Positions 23,956-36,356 of a stretch of 64,000 nt of DNA are shown one piece after another. Numbering within the stretch: the stretch's first letter is position 1; every line of letters starts with the position of its first letter. Under the pieces are notes generated by a model that saw nothing but the letters and a program-made list of their open reading frames with translations, searched no databases and was not told the DNA's origin. The stretch comes from Dactylonectria macrodidyma (Eukaryota; Ascomycota; Sordariomycetes; Hypocreales; Nectriaceae). Made by a program: the position numbers and the translations under genes. The stretch is from assembly GCA_020744425.1 (NCBI GenBank), contig JAGMUV010000005.1, positions 3,472,001 through 3,536,000 on the forward strand, written 5' to 3'.

Positions 23956-24258
23956 TTACTCCCTCTTGCTCTCACTATAGGACTGCTTCCAGCCCTTTCG
24001 CGTAAATGCCCGCTTCTCATGCACCCTCAGAAGGTTCTTTAGTATTGTGTGCTCGAAGCCTTTCTCTCTTGCTGCGCACTGGAGAAACCAAGTGGTGCGG
24101 CGGATGCCCTCCGGATTGAACACGGCATCCGGCTCTGTAAACGCGGTGCGCACCTGGCCACGCGCAATATCCCGTGCAGGTCTCGCGTGCAGTACAGCCT
24201 TGGATACTTCCCGGTACAGGCTTCTATATGCGTGCAAGATTTCTAATTTGGTGGCCAT
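23956..24258 (-). CDS. LYR-motif protein, probably mitochondrial (DUF1763-like)
   Basis: A single exon encoding 100 aa. The start MATKLEILHAYRSLYREVSK carries an LYR-type signature: leucine-rich start of helix 1, Y-R-S-L-Y-R, then basic residues. Further matches to the fungal small-LYR pattern are ARPARDIARGQVRTAF and LQCAAREKGFEHTILKNLL. LYR proteins act with acyl carrier protein in assembly of respiratory complexes or in iron-sulfur delivery (ISD11 is the best known). It is too different from ISD11 to be called that. The frame stays open upstream with further Met codons; MATKL is preferred because it follows the family start. The partner complex is unknown. Confidence 0.82.
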   Translation of the reverse strand: MATKLEILHAYRSLYREVSKAVLHARPARDIARGQVRTAFTEPDAVFNPEGIRRTTWFLQCAAREKGFEHTILKNLLRVHEKRAFTRKGWKQSYSESKRE

Positions 24259-24813
24259 AGCTGCAGCGAAATAGGTTGATCGTTGCGAGTGAGAGATTGC
24301 CAACGGAGGAGCTGTATACTTCGTAAGGATGTGCTTCAAGTGAAAATGAGTTTGAAAAAGTGCACGGACCATCCCGAATTGCTCAACCTCCATAAAGTCA
24401 TCACCCTCAGTGATCAAGTCTTCATCAAATCAGTTGCAATTGTTGGTTCGTTCATGAAACCTCGAGTTTCAAATAAGCCATGTATCTATATCTCTCTGAG
24501 AGACTCTTTATTATCTGTATACACACCAGCGAGCACTAGCCGCTTGCCTCTCTGAGGCCTGACGCAGTCTTAAGAATGTCATCCTCCATAAACCCGCCAA
24601 CTTACCACATGCTATCATAGAGCACCTCGTGTCCAAGGCTCAGTCCATCCGTTTCTATCTCCGACAGCGTGTGTCTTTGTCGACACGCCCGCATGATCCA
24701 ATCCGCCACTGGCTATACATTGATCCCACAGTGGCAACACATTGGACGTCTCGTGCGCCATCTATATGCAAAGTTTCTGTCTATCCAGCCCAAACGCAAA
24801 GATAACGCCATCA
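24259..24813. other. Intergenic, LYR gene promoter and transporter 3' region
   Basis: About 555 bases between two minus-strand genes. It should contain the promoter of the LYR gene and the 3' UTR of the sugar transporter. No other gene seen. Confidence 0.5.
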
Positions 24814-27329
24814 TCAATCACCGTGACGGCCATCCTCCTGTTGTCCAAGTGGCGCATATCGGCCTTGCCCACTGCTGCCACTGTCCGAGCGGTTTCGCCC
24901 AACAACTCGAGATAGCCACCCGCGTACAGTTCGATCATCTCCATCATTGCCCTGGATCCCAGACTTGTTGTCGTCGTCGATGGCAGCGGGGTCAAGCGAC
25001 AGGCGGGGGATCGAAGCCGAAGGTGCTAGAAGTCCTCGTGAAGATCCGATGGGGGAACCAGCTCTCAGCAGCGATCCTGTATCTCCATGCAGCGAGGGAG
25101 TGCCCATGACGGTGCTAGAATCGCCAAAGAGCGAACCCATTTCCTCGAGGCGGACACCACAAGTCTCTGGGTAAATGAAGTAGACTAAGAACCTCTGTCA
25201 GTTCCATATCCATCTCAGACGCGTTCAACAATGCTTACCAATAATAAAACTAGCCACGCAGAAAAATGCATGAACAAGATACATACGCCACTTGATCCAC
25301 TCTTGGAGAATAGGTGTCATTTCACCAACCAGCCAGTTCGCGGCCCAGTTGGTGGCAGTCGATAAACTGGCACCCTTGGATCGAATGCTCAGGGGAAGAA
25401 TCTCGGGGGGGTACAACCAGGGAATGGGACCCCACGAGTACCCAAACGCCGCATTGTAAATCATGACGAACAAAACGACCAGCCGAGGTGTCCACTTGAC
25501 GTCCAGATAGAGGAAGTACGAGATGCAAGACAGCGAGATAGCCATGGCCAATGCACCCGAGAGGAGAATAGGTCGACGACCCCATCGATCCACCAAGTAC
25601 CATGGGGGGATCGTTGACATTAGGTACGTGAGTCCGTTGAAACCGGTCATGAGGACAGCGTCATGGCCCACCCAGCCGGCGGACTCGAACACATACGGAG
25701 CATAGTATGAAATGACGTTAATGCCGTTGAGCTGAGCCAGGCCCTGGGCAGACATGGCAATGAAGACGCGAGTCTTGTACCGTTTGAACATGTCGGCGTA
25801 GGACCGCTCGCCTTCCTGGCGCTGGAGAAGCACGTCCATCTTGATCTCGCGATATTCGTCACGGGCCTTAGCATTGTGAATATCACCGCCTCCGTATAGG
25901 TTAGCAATGACGACCATGCCCTCTTCATCATGGTCATTGTCCAGCAGCCATCTGGGCACATTAGTATACAGGGACTACTGATATCGGGGAAAGGAGTTAC
26001 TTACCGAGGGGACTCGACAATGACAAGGCTGCCTAGGCCTAGGAGGGCACCCATTACGCACTGCATACCCAGAGGGACACGCCACGAAAGGTCGCTCTTG
26101 ATGAAACCGCATCCATAATCGACCCAGACGGAGGTCGTGTAGCCAACGATATTTCCAGTGAACTCGATACAAGCAAGCTTTCCTCGGTTGTGTGGGGGCG
26201 ATATTTCAGACTGGTAGACAGGCACGATAGTGGAGAGCATACCAACACCGAGACCGGCAATGATACGGCCAAGCATCATGATAGGCATAGAGTAGGCCAC
26301 GGTCTGAAGAAAACCCCCGACGAAAAAGATGCACGAGCCATAAAGAATGGTTTTTCGACGTCCGATAATGTCTCCAACGCGGCCGACAATCAATGACGAG
26401 ATAAAGGCACCAATCTCGAGGATAGCAACCATGGTGCCTACGTAGGCCTTGGAGGGGTGGTGGAAGTAATCCATGAAGTATGGGCCGCTAGCATGATGGA
26501 TCAGTAACAATCACTTCGCACTAGGGAGGGCCAGGACGTACGTGATGATGCCCGACATGACTCCCTGGTCATATCCGAAGAGGAAAACACCCAACGATAC
26601 AAATATACTGGTGAAGTATCTGGGAGGGGCGACTGATTAGCAAGGCGGCTGCGAGACTGAGGCAGGACGGATGAGTATAGTCCTCACATTAGGGGCTTGC
26701 CGGTAAGGCCATGGATGGAGCCTGACCCTCCTGACATGATGGCGCCGAGGTAGCGTAGGGCACGCGAAGGACGTCGAGGGGTAAAGTCGGGGACCTCGAT
26801 AGCCTCCTTGTCGATAACGGGGGAACGCGAGTGGGAGCGACGATGGTGGTGGGAATCGTCTTGGATCCTCACCCTTTTGTGGTGTTTTTTGTGTCGACGG
26901 TCAACGCCAGCCAGCAGCTCCTGCTCGATTTCGTTGGAAAGCTGTAGACGGAGGGGATCGTCGTCGGCCAGCTGTTCGCCAATATCACCCGTGTCCGTCC
27001 AGGACGACTCGGAGCCGGACCCGGAGCGACGGCGACGATGGTGGGGCCGAGAAGACGAGGCGTGGAGGAGGTTATCGCGGGTGTGATCGTGGCCGGCTTC
27101 GTTGCGGGACGAGAGCGATGACGTCGATTCAGAGTCGGAGTCGTATGGATGATGGTCGTCGCGCTCAGTGCGTGAAGGGAGGGTCCGCAGGGGAATGTTG
27201 GAGGGGAGACGAGAAGGCTTTTGGGAAGGAATCTTGGAGGTTTGGGGCTGTTAAGCAGCAGCGCCCGTCTGCACAATAAGTGAAGGGTACAGAAAGAAAG
27301 TGGGAAGGGCGGCGAGAAGGCGAGGTCAT
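24814..27329 (-). CDS. MFS sugar transporter (sugar porter family)
   Basis: Core exons 26737-26688, 26619-26542, 26487-26005, 25951-25239 and 25184-24814 give 564 aa from MSGGSGS. Sugar-porter signatures are seen: FGYDQGVMSG, GRVGDIIGRR, PVYQSEISPPHNRGK, a VESPRWL variant of PESPR, DRWGRR and PETCG in place of PETKG. Twelve membrane helices are expected. The last join uses the acceptor TTCTTAG, since the nearer CAG breaks the frame. Upstream of MSGG the frame remains open and coding-like to 27247 with no Met, directly after an AACAG acceptor. A 13-codon first exon (27329-27291, MTSPSRRPSHFLS) fits by phase across a 43-nt intron, giving 747 aa. The start is therefore unsure. It is a plasma-membrane sugar/H+ symporter by family; the substrate is not known. 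Confidence 0.88.
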
Positions 27330-30300
27330 CGGTACCTGGACGCTCACAAGAGACAGGGCAAAAGATGGGGTCGGGTGACGGACCACAGACCGGGGGACGG
27401 GGGTGTAGGAGGAAAAGTCCCAAATCAGGGACAGTGACTCTCCAGAGTCTGGCTGACGGCGGAGCCTAGCTGAGGCAAGGCAAGGCAGGCGTGTATATGC
27501 ACCTTGCGGCGTTTTAGTCAGTTGATGAGACAAGCCAGGTTGTGGTGGTTGAACAGCTTCTATGCGGGCGTGTCACCGGGGCGAGAGATAGAGGCACAGA
27601 CAGGCACGCAAGTAGGTCAGTTTAGGCCAACAGTGTCAGTAGGTACTTGGCAGTGACCTCCAGGCAAGAGCTTGGCGTGCCGCGGTAGTGGCGCCGGTCG
27701 CGGGAATACGGGATGCGAGATGCGGGATGGGATGGGCTTCAGTGCGATCCAAATCCAATGGGGAGGGAGCGAATGGTTGTTGTTCTATCAGATCAGGCCT
27801 TTCGTCGCTCCGAGAGAGAGGGTCGCTCCTGGGGTCGCTTCTGGAGAGAAAGGCGCAACAAGATAGGTCGTTTTCTCGGCCGGCAGTCCAAGTAAGCTAG
27901 GCGCGGCTGGGACTGGGCAGGGCACGCAGATGACCACTGGCGGGAATGGCACAGGACTCAGGACCGGATGGATCTTCGGTCACTGATCAGTGGACGACAC
28001 TCCGTGGGGCTGGATGCTCGAGGGATGCGCAAGGCGATGCCGAGGTCAGGAGACGTGCGACGACGGGATGCACAGGGAGCAAAGATGTAAGAGGCTGGGC
28101 GGATATCGCGGCTACGCAGTGAAGCAGCAAAGGATTGACTGAAGGGTGAGGAGCCGGAAGGGAGAGAGATGAGATGCGAAGATGAAGTTGCAGGATCGAA
28201 CGGGACAGAACAGGTCGACCACAACCAGCTGCAGTACCTGCGGATGACGACGGGTCGCGGATTAGGGATTCAGCAGCGCCGCGCCCGCGTCAGATTTAGG
28301 GGTCGCTACCTACGAATACGTGTCCTAGAGAAACACTTGAAGTGGAAATGGACAGCTCAGCTCAGCCAAGCCACTGGAGAAGCCACCAAAGGAGCTCGCA
28401 GCAGAGTTCAGGGGCACCTGAGATCAACCAATCTATCCTCTCGACCATGGTGCCTTCTTCTTTCCTGCTTCTTGCACGGGCGGTCGTAATTTCTGGCTCC
28501 AGGGGCTGATACTGACTGATAACCAACACGCATTTTACGGGATGCTGAAAACCCACTAATATTCCCCCGTCATCCTCCTCCAGCCTTTAAGTTGCTGATG
28601 GGTTCCACCAGCTACAGTGGAGGGCCGTGGTCCCACAGCGCAGTGCAGCATCAGTGTGGGGTGTTGGTGACCGTTCCCAATTCACATGATATTTTGCGTA
28701 TCCAAGAAAAGAGAAGAACGATGAAAGAATGAAGGGCAGGGCCGCTTCATAAATTCATTTAGGGGGGGGTGTCTCAATGTTGAAATACTCACCTGACCAG
28801 GGTCTCCTGAGCCAACATTTTCTGTCAGTGAGTTTCGAAGTGGGAATAGCCATGTTTGAGAGGTGATGAGAGTCAGAAAAGGGAAGAGTCAGTCGAGAAA
28901 CGTCCCTACCTCGAGTCCTAGCACCAATGACCATGCTGTGCACCTTATGTAACTTACGTATTGCAAAACAGGCTTTCCTTAGCCAATATTCGAAGCTCAT
29001 CGCATTGCAATAGGGCTCGCCAGCCCAAAATCCATCCAGACCTGATCTCCAGGTTCAAGGCACTCTCTTTGAGAGAACCACCCAGACCCCGGAACTCCCC
29101 ACGACGAAGGGCAATACTACGTAGCTCGATGATATCGCGGACATAAGTCACTCCAAAGTACCGCTCCGTATCCAAAAACCCACGACCCAAATCCAAAGGA
29201 CCCCCAACGCAACGGCGCACGAACGGTTGAAGAACGGGGGGCGCAACCCCGGTCGGCGGGTCTTCAGGCGCCCATCCCCTCCACCCGCGCTTCCGTCGCC
29301 CGCCTATCGCCGCCTCCGAAACCACCGCCGGCAGCGGGGCAGAGAATCTCAGGTGGAGAACGGCTACGTCAGAGGGGTAGAGTTACGGGCCTGGCGCCAG
29401 AAGCGACTGATGAATAAAGGTCCTCATGGCATGGGTTATGCTTGAGACCAGGCGGCCAGGCGGTATTCGGGCGGCGGAAGACGGCCGAGGAAAGAATGAA
29501 AAGCGGTCGGGGAGGGGGCTGGATTACCTGGCCGAATTCCCTGTTTTCCGCTCTGCCCTTGCGTCGCCTTATCGCGCTGGAACAGTTGACTCACCCTTTA
29601 CCGCATTATCAGGGCCACCCAGAGCCAGGACGTAAGTCAATTCCAGCACCGACTCCACTATGACATAGCGTTACGCCAAACCGCATGAATTTGGTGATTA
29701 TCAGGCATTCAGAGGGTCGAAATACTTCCATTATTGAAGCACGTTTAATGGCCTTCATCTCGATACTCAGCTATTCCAATTCGGCGCCCTGCAAAAGTAA
29801 ACTACTGCGGGGAAAACTGAAAGAAAAAAAAATGGGAGAAAGCTTGACGAGGGGAAACAATGCTATCCCCACACAGCAATTCATTACTCATGTCAAATGA
29901 GTTGGTGAGAAATCGTCATTCAAAACAACTCGGCACCCAGTCATGTATCTGGATCGGCTGTCACGTTACGTAGTTCGTGATCCTCTGCAGCAACCTGCAT
30001 ACTCACAAGACTGGAGAACCCTGTTGTCTGGGGCTTAGCTGCCCAATGTGACCTCCCGCAGCTTACCCTGGACCATGACCGGATTCATCATGTGAACAAC
30101 GCCGTCGAGACAAAATCTGGGGAACAACGTCTATGGTCGGTAGAGTTGAATATTGAATAATCCAGAATGCACTTGTGGGGGTAAGTCTGTTTTGGAACAG
30201 CTCCGTGGTGTCTCTAAGTGATCAATGGCAATGAAGCCTTGCTCCCAAATGATCGCTCCAACACTGTAAGTCAAATCTCCCAACTAAGAGAGTAAACCCA

Positions 30301-32219
30301 ACCAAGGCTTATAATTGAATCGCCATAATGGTCTGTCGTAACTAGGCAACAAAATTTCTCGCAGCCGAATGTTGTGACTCAGTTACTCAACTGGGAATTA
30401 ACGCCTGGTTTTGAGGACTTCAGCCTCTGATCATTGTCAGATCGATTAAGCCGAAGTCACCTTAATAAACCCAACTGTGCCAGCTAGTCTGATAAAGCTA
30501 TATGAGGTTAAGATATGATAAGTTTGCCAAGGCATAGATTCCAAGTAATTCTTGTTGTCGTGCCTTTGACTTCCAATGAACCAGTCACTTCCACGAGCAA
30601 ATACGCGACAGCCTTTGCATTCGAACCACCCCGACCCTCAATATCGACTGTGACCCCAAGCGTTTACCTCTCATAGCCATAATAACCTCATTGATTTGGC
30701 CGATGTTACGATGCAGAATTGAATAGTAAACCGCGCCTGAGTGGCCAGAGCATTGAGACAACCTATACTGGAAATCAGATTGGCTATATAGTTTAAACCC
30801 CAGTTACGAAAGAACGAGTGTTTGTGACATATTAATGCGCGTGATGTACCAAAATACGAATCACATCTTCGAGACATCACTTATTTCGCTGTGCTGATCA
30901 TACCTAAGCGAGGGGCTCGAGTGGCTGAAGACAACATCAACTACTGTTCTAACATCAAGGTTAAAGAGACGTTGAACAGATGAAACATGTAGCAAATTTA
31001 ACGATATAAAGCAATCGGAATTGGGACAGCAAAGCTTGCACACCGATGTAGTAGAAAGCCTAGTCATTTTGAATTGCTGTTCCCTATGTTGGGCTTGGGT
31101 CTTGGGCCCTTCACACTGTTGTTCTTGTTGGTTTTTTTAATCGTTTAACCTCTGGCTCCCTTCCGGGTGTGTGATGCCAAGGGCCTCTGACTTCAATAGG
31201 AACATCAGAAATTGGAGGGATTGAGAGCGAGTTCAAAGTGGCAACTACCTGTCCTGCCTTCACGCCAACCAGGTCGAAACAATGGCGCACAGTATTTTCA
31301 CGGGCTTCAGGCAACCGGCTGACTACCATCTCCACGATATGGTCAATAATAACCTAAGAAATACGGCAGTGACGTACAATTTGAACTGCACATATCTTAG
31401 TGAATCTACGGGTATGCAGATGCATTCTGATATACTTATATTTAAAATCGACCACCTGTTATATTGGAGCGTTCTATGAATTTTTTTTTTTCACAAATGG
31501 AAGGAGCGCGCCTCGTCGATAAGATCAATATAGGGGTTGAGAGATGTCATTAACTGGGCTCGATATTTTGCTTTGGGGGAGATGGGTCAGAGACTCAGAT
31601 AATGGGACGGGTCTGACTGAAGACCAAGTAGCGGGGACACGTCAAGAAATGTACCGGGTTTAACAATCATTTCATCTAAATTGGTTGAGCAAAATGTGCA
31701 AATCAATTTGTTGCCGACTTTAGTTCTAGCGACGATGACTGATGGAGTGTTGGACCAAGCTTTTGTATCCCCATTGTGCCACACTCTCCTGATATGATCA
31801 TGAACAATACACTTGAGATTCCGGATGCATGACAGTGGATGGACACACTCGGTAGCTCCTCATCCGAGACCCAATTTGAAGGGACCTTAGGAGCTTGTGC
31901 ACCCATGTCGGCTCTTACACCCCTTGATATCATGCTTGGTCGATCGGGGGAGGATTCTGACTGACCTCACTTACAGACGTCCTAATACAACCACTAGCAC
32001 ATGACTATGCGATTCACACGCATTTGAATGCGGATATTTGTTGAGCACGGTCTTCTGTCGATGGATGTATGTCCCGTTACATCGGATGCCGAACTTTTGT
32101 GGACAGTGGACGATCGTCCTACAAAAGCACACCCCAAACTTTCGGGTCTCTGTGTGTGTGAGATGAAATAGAGAGAAAGAATGAGGCTGGAATGTCATTG
32201 ACGCACTGTTAACCCGCCT

Positions 32220-32253
32220 CCCCCATAACCCCCGAGAAACCCCGAGACGCCCC
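32220..32253 (-). repeat. G-quadruplex-type motif on the minus strand
   Basis: The plus strand has four C runs of 5, 5, 4 and 4 bases separated by 4, 6 and 6 bases. Read on the minus strand this is four G runs with short loops, fitting the standard G-quadruplex pattern. It sits in the AT-rich gene-poor region, far from any supported gene. Confidence 0.6.
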
Positions 32254-35200
32254 GAGACGGTCTCACCTTTGCCAATCTAGAACCGAGTCCTCGAGGGCGG
32301 ATTGCGTGGGACAATCAATCACTACAGTCGCATGTGAGATGTGGCAATCGATGATGGCTGGCTTTTGTCCTATTGCGCCACACAGAAAGGTGGTAACTTT
32401 GATATCACTGGTGAATCAATGTATTAGTTGGCTACATTGGCCAACGCATCGCTGTCCACGCGTCGTTTTTAGAAAGTGAGCTTGGGATTCTGATGAAGAT
32501 TGGTTGAGGTGGTACACGACCTTGTTGCCAATTCCGCCCATCTGCAGAGCATAGCCACACCTGTCGTAAGGAATGGCATCGATTTTAGGAGGCTTGCGCC
32601 ACAGAGGCCCGTTGTCACTTCATCATCTTGAGGGTTGGTTTTTAGTTTGCGTTGCTTTGCAGAACCGGTTGTTAAAGATGATGCTAGTGGCAAGGAGCGG
32701 ATGAACTCTAACTTCGCACTGCAACTTGGTGGTCTTTTGCTACGTAGTGTCAAAGCCAGCGCCATAAAGGTGAAACATTGCTTTCATTCTCGAACGCATA
32801 TCTGTGAGATGCAACCGCCTTCGTTAGACAACCAAGACGACGTAGGCGCCAAAGGAAGCATTGAGATGGTGGGTAATTATGGCCTAGTCAGCCAGCCAAC
32901 AGAAGAGCCGAAAGAGGCAACCATGGTGGCTAAAACGTACTTGCTGAGACGCGATGCAAGGACGAGAGAAAAAAGGTGCCGCTTATTTGGTGCCGCTGGT
33001 TTGATAACATGGAGATCGGCAACAAGAAGGCGGCAAGGCGGCCAGTTCTGAGATCCCCTCGCATCCACCCTTGCCACCCCTGCTGCATGCGATGATGTGC
33101 GGGCGCGATGCTGACATCGACTGGACAGGAAAACCTGGCAATGGCTTCGCTAATATCAGAGGGAGCCGAGAGAGTCTGCCAGTTGGCGAGCAGGGCACCG
33201 GGGCTGGGCTTGATGTCAAAGGGGTCTAGCTCATTCAGCAGGAAGGGTGCAATTAATAGAAAGGTGGGCCAGCGACGACGTGGCTAGCAATGCTGCTGAT
33301 CATGGTTGAACGACTGAGTGTAAAGTACGACATGGATCTGCTGTGCAACATTCTGCGTGCATCTTTAGATCTTGTGCGATGCCTAAAGAGAGAGAGAGCC
33401 GTCTGGGCTGAATCTTGTGAACAGTGAACACCAAACACGAAGAGGAGATGAACACACGCGGGGCTGGCTGGAGTGGAGAGGTCGGGCTTTGGGTGGCCGA
33501 CGTTTTCAGCTCGAGATGATACAGGTGAGCAGCGCAGTCGGTTAGTAGTCTCGACATCTATTCGTATCTAGGGCATTCCCTGCTGCGTTGCCGTTGTTGG
33601 ACGTAAGAGCTTGGACAGAGAGTAGAAATGCACATATGTAAATGACGCCGTACTCCGCATAATAAACCGTGTCCCGCACATCAGTAGAGATCGCGTTTAC
33701 ATGAGGGGGTCCCTTGGGGCAAGATCCGGGCGCGAGAGGGACGAGTTTTTGGGATGAATCTTGAGTCTAGCGTAGTAGAGACGACGAACGGCCCTGTGAG
33801 AATGAAAACTGGGCTTGCAATGGCCGATGTAACGGCAGCGAGGCAATCGAACACTTCAGGATTCTCGGATGAGGCCTGGACACGGTTTTGATTCACCCGT
33901 CTCGAGCCGAGGGAGGGCGACTCATTTAAAGCCCAAGTTGACGTAGTTACACAAATGGTGTTGAGGGGATGGGAAGACCAGGGGGTCGGAGAGAGGGAGG
34001 GAGGGAGGAAGGGAGCGGGATCGGACGAAAGCAGCCTGTTCCTGGACAAAGTCGAGGAGGGAACGTTTGGCTGCCCTGATGAGGCCATGAGACCAAGAAA
34101 TGATTTTGTAATTTGGCATAATATCCGCAATTGGATACTGAATCGAAACGGCAGCGCCACGTCCCACGCGCCCACACACCCATCGCCTGAGGTACTGCGC
34201 GTTCGCTCTGAGTTGCGGTATTGAGCAACATGCCTGATTCTAGTCGAGAGGTCTTGGTTTGCTGGGCCGAGATGACGACTTCGCGGGAGCAAGCACGCGC
34301 AGTAGCAGAAGCAAGCCCGCGCAGGAGAGCCACGAACACCATGAGGCGGAACAGGCTGCGGCCGGTGATGCATCGATAGGGTTGGTAGGGTTCTGTCTGC
34401 ATGGAAGGGAGCGGAGGGCATGGGTATAGGATTTGGATGCACCGGGATGAGTCGTCACAGGCTGTTTGGGACCCAGTTCGAAGGGCCAAGAAGCCCAGAA
34501 GTGCCGCCAGCCCCCGTGGCCTATTCCTCGAGTCGAGGTCCCAGCCGTCGAGTCCATTCATCCCTTCCAGCTCATCATGCATAAACACACCAAAAATTAC
34601 CTGCATAACCGGGTTCCCAACCTTGTCTGCCAACCCCGGCGCGGGCTTCTTACTGGAGGAGAGGGAACTTGGGGCACACCTCGAGATGGAAAACTGGCTT
34701 GCGACGCAGTCCTCCCCAGGGAAAAGCAATCGTGTGTGCGAAGTACTGTGCAGACCACGCACCGCCACATGGGGGTGTACTATTTAGCTCATGACAGCAC
34801 TCAATGTTGCGTTGTCACCGACTGTCATCTACCTAATATGGTCGTCCGTAAGTCACCGTTCGGGACGGTCGTCGCTCGTTTAGCAACACATCATGCCATG
34901 GCCAGCCAGCTTTCCAAGTTGGAGGCTTCCAACCCCTCCCTCGAAAGAGTTGTAAACCTCGACACACACATCGACAAGGGTCAGAAGCCAAGGCGTCAAC
35001 GGACCCTTCGGAGAAGCGTCGACCGGCGCAGGAACCAGTCGTTTCTGGGGTGTGAGAGACGCACAATGACCTGCTTCGTCCCTGCTTTTGGCGACGGAAA
35101 CAGAAAAACAAAGAGGCTGCTGCTTGTCTCAGCAATTCATGCCCGCAACAGCAATCTCACGCAGACCGGCTTCATCAGGATGTGGGTCGTCGCAATCAGG

Positions 35201-35404
35201 AAATATGGCCAATCAGCGAGCGCCTCTCCACTAGCGTCGGCCGGCTGGCCCGCCACTGCGGCCATTCAGCGCCCCTGGTTCCTGCCTTAGGGGGGATCCA
35301 GAGCTTCCCAGGGCGTGGGGCCACTGCTTCAGGGCCTCCAGGTCCTCTTTTAGGTCCTCTACATGGGACCTGTTCGAGGTATGTGGCCCCAGCGCAGGGC
35401 ACCT

Positions 35405-35448
35405 AAAAGCACCAAAAGCACCCAAAAGCACCCAAAAGCACCCAAAAA
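35405..35448 (+). repeat. Short tandem repeat, AAAAGCACCC unit
   Basis: Roughly four copies of a 10-nt unit (AAAAGCACCC), the first copy lacking one C and the last decaying to AAAAACAAC. It lies about 900 bp upstream of CHS7. Confidence 0.85.
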
Positions 35449-36356
35449 CAACATAGAGTAACTGTCCAAGGTACCCGAGGCCAACCATCGGCCAGCGAGC
35501 GTTACAGGGGGTTCCGCGACCAGGGGACCCCCCGGAGATCCCTGCGATTCCCTGGAGGGGGGTGGGTAGAGTGTGGGTTATGGGTGGTGCTGAACGCTCT
35601 CCTTGTCATATTGGCCAGCCGCCTTCGGGCAAACCCCAGCCCAGCCCCCAGGCCAGTTCCAGGTGCTCAAAGGTTCAACGCCTTGTCGCAGCTGGTGTTC
35701 CAGCATGTAAAAGGTAGCTTAGCTGCTGTTCAGCGCCGACGGCAAAAACGCACCCAACCTCGCCCTCTGGAGCCTCGGACCTCTCACTGTGTGGTTTACG
35801 CCAACCCACCCACCCGCAGCCACGATCGAACTCTCGTCACATCTCGTCATCTCTCCCTCTCCCACGCCGACCATTTGCTTCAGCTACTTCAACTCTTCTT
35901 TCGAATCTCAACTCGACTCGCATCTAATCGCATCGCATTTTGGATTGCCCACCGACGAACGTTGACGAAACAAAGGCGGGACAGGCGACGGACGGACGTA
36001 AGACGTGGGGATTTCTGCTAGCCAAGCTAAAGCCGCGTGACGGGCCAAATTACGCCCTCGCTTCGGTCGCAACCAACCACCCCCCAACGACGACCCAGCA
36101 ACGCAACGGCTCGCAACGCAAAAAGAAAACCTCAACTGTATCTACATCAGCATTCGCATCAAACCCCCTCGCGCCCCTCTGGCTTTGCGACGCGCAATTG
36201 GAATACGCGCACCTGCATTTTCCAGCTTCAATTGTTCCCGACTCGACGACCACGACGCCGCCTCTCTCGTTCGCTCGCTCCTCAATTGTGGTTGCAACAC
36301 GTTATCAACCCTGCTTCTTGCGACCTGCGAACTGCGAATAAGCAACCGCAATCACA

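Larger units (their letters stand above)
27330..36356. other. Gene-poor region of about 9 kb
   Basis: No supported gene between the sugar transporter start and CHS7. Long frames near 33.7-35.3 kb on both strands overlap one another, have no domain pattern and are not counted. The part from about 29.7 to 32.2 kb is visibly richer in A/T than its flanks and has only very short open frames. The right end (36,000-36,356) is the CT- and CA-rich leader of CHS7. Confidence 0.55.

Noticed and set aside
25185..25238. Acceptor CAG at about 25195 for the last intron of the sugar transporter
   Set aside because: It shifts the frame and destroys the conserved VYFIYPETCG end; the TTCTTAG acceptor nine to ten bases further restores it and gives a 54-nt intron.
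32635..33051. 138-codon plus-strand frame in the gene-poor region
   Set aside because: No motif, no leader-like sequence and no recognisable partner exons.
33681..34768. Two long overlapping minus-strand frames (253 and 273 codons)
   Set aside because: They overlap in different frames over the same GC-rich DNA, have Pro/Ser/Arg/Cys-rich composition without any recognisable motif, and no convincing promoter or intron signals.
34466..35290. 274-codon plus-strand frame
   Set aside because: No domain, irregular composition with many Cys, His and Arg, and it ends in repeat-like DNA. Without transcript or conservation data it cannot be supported.
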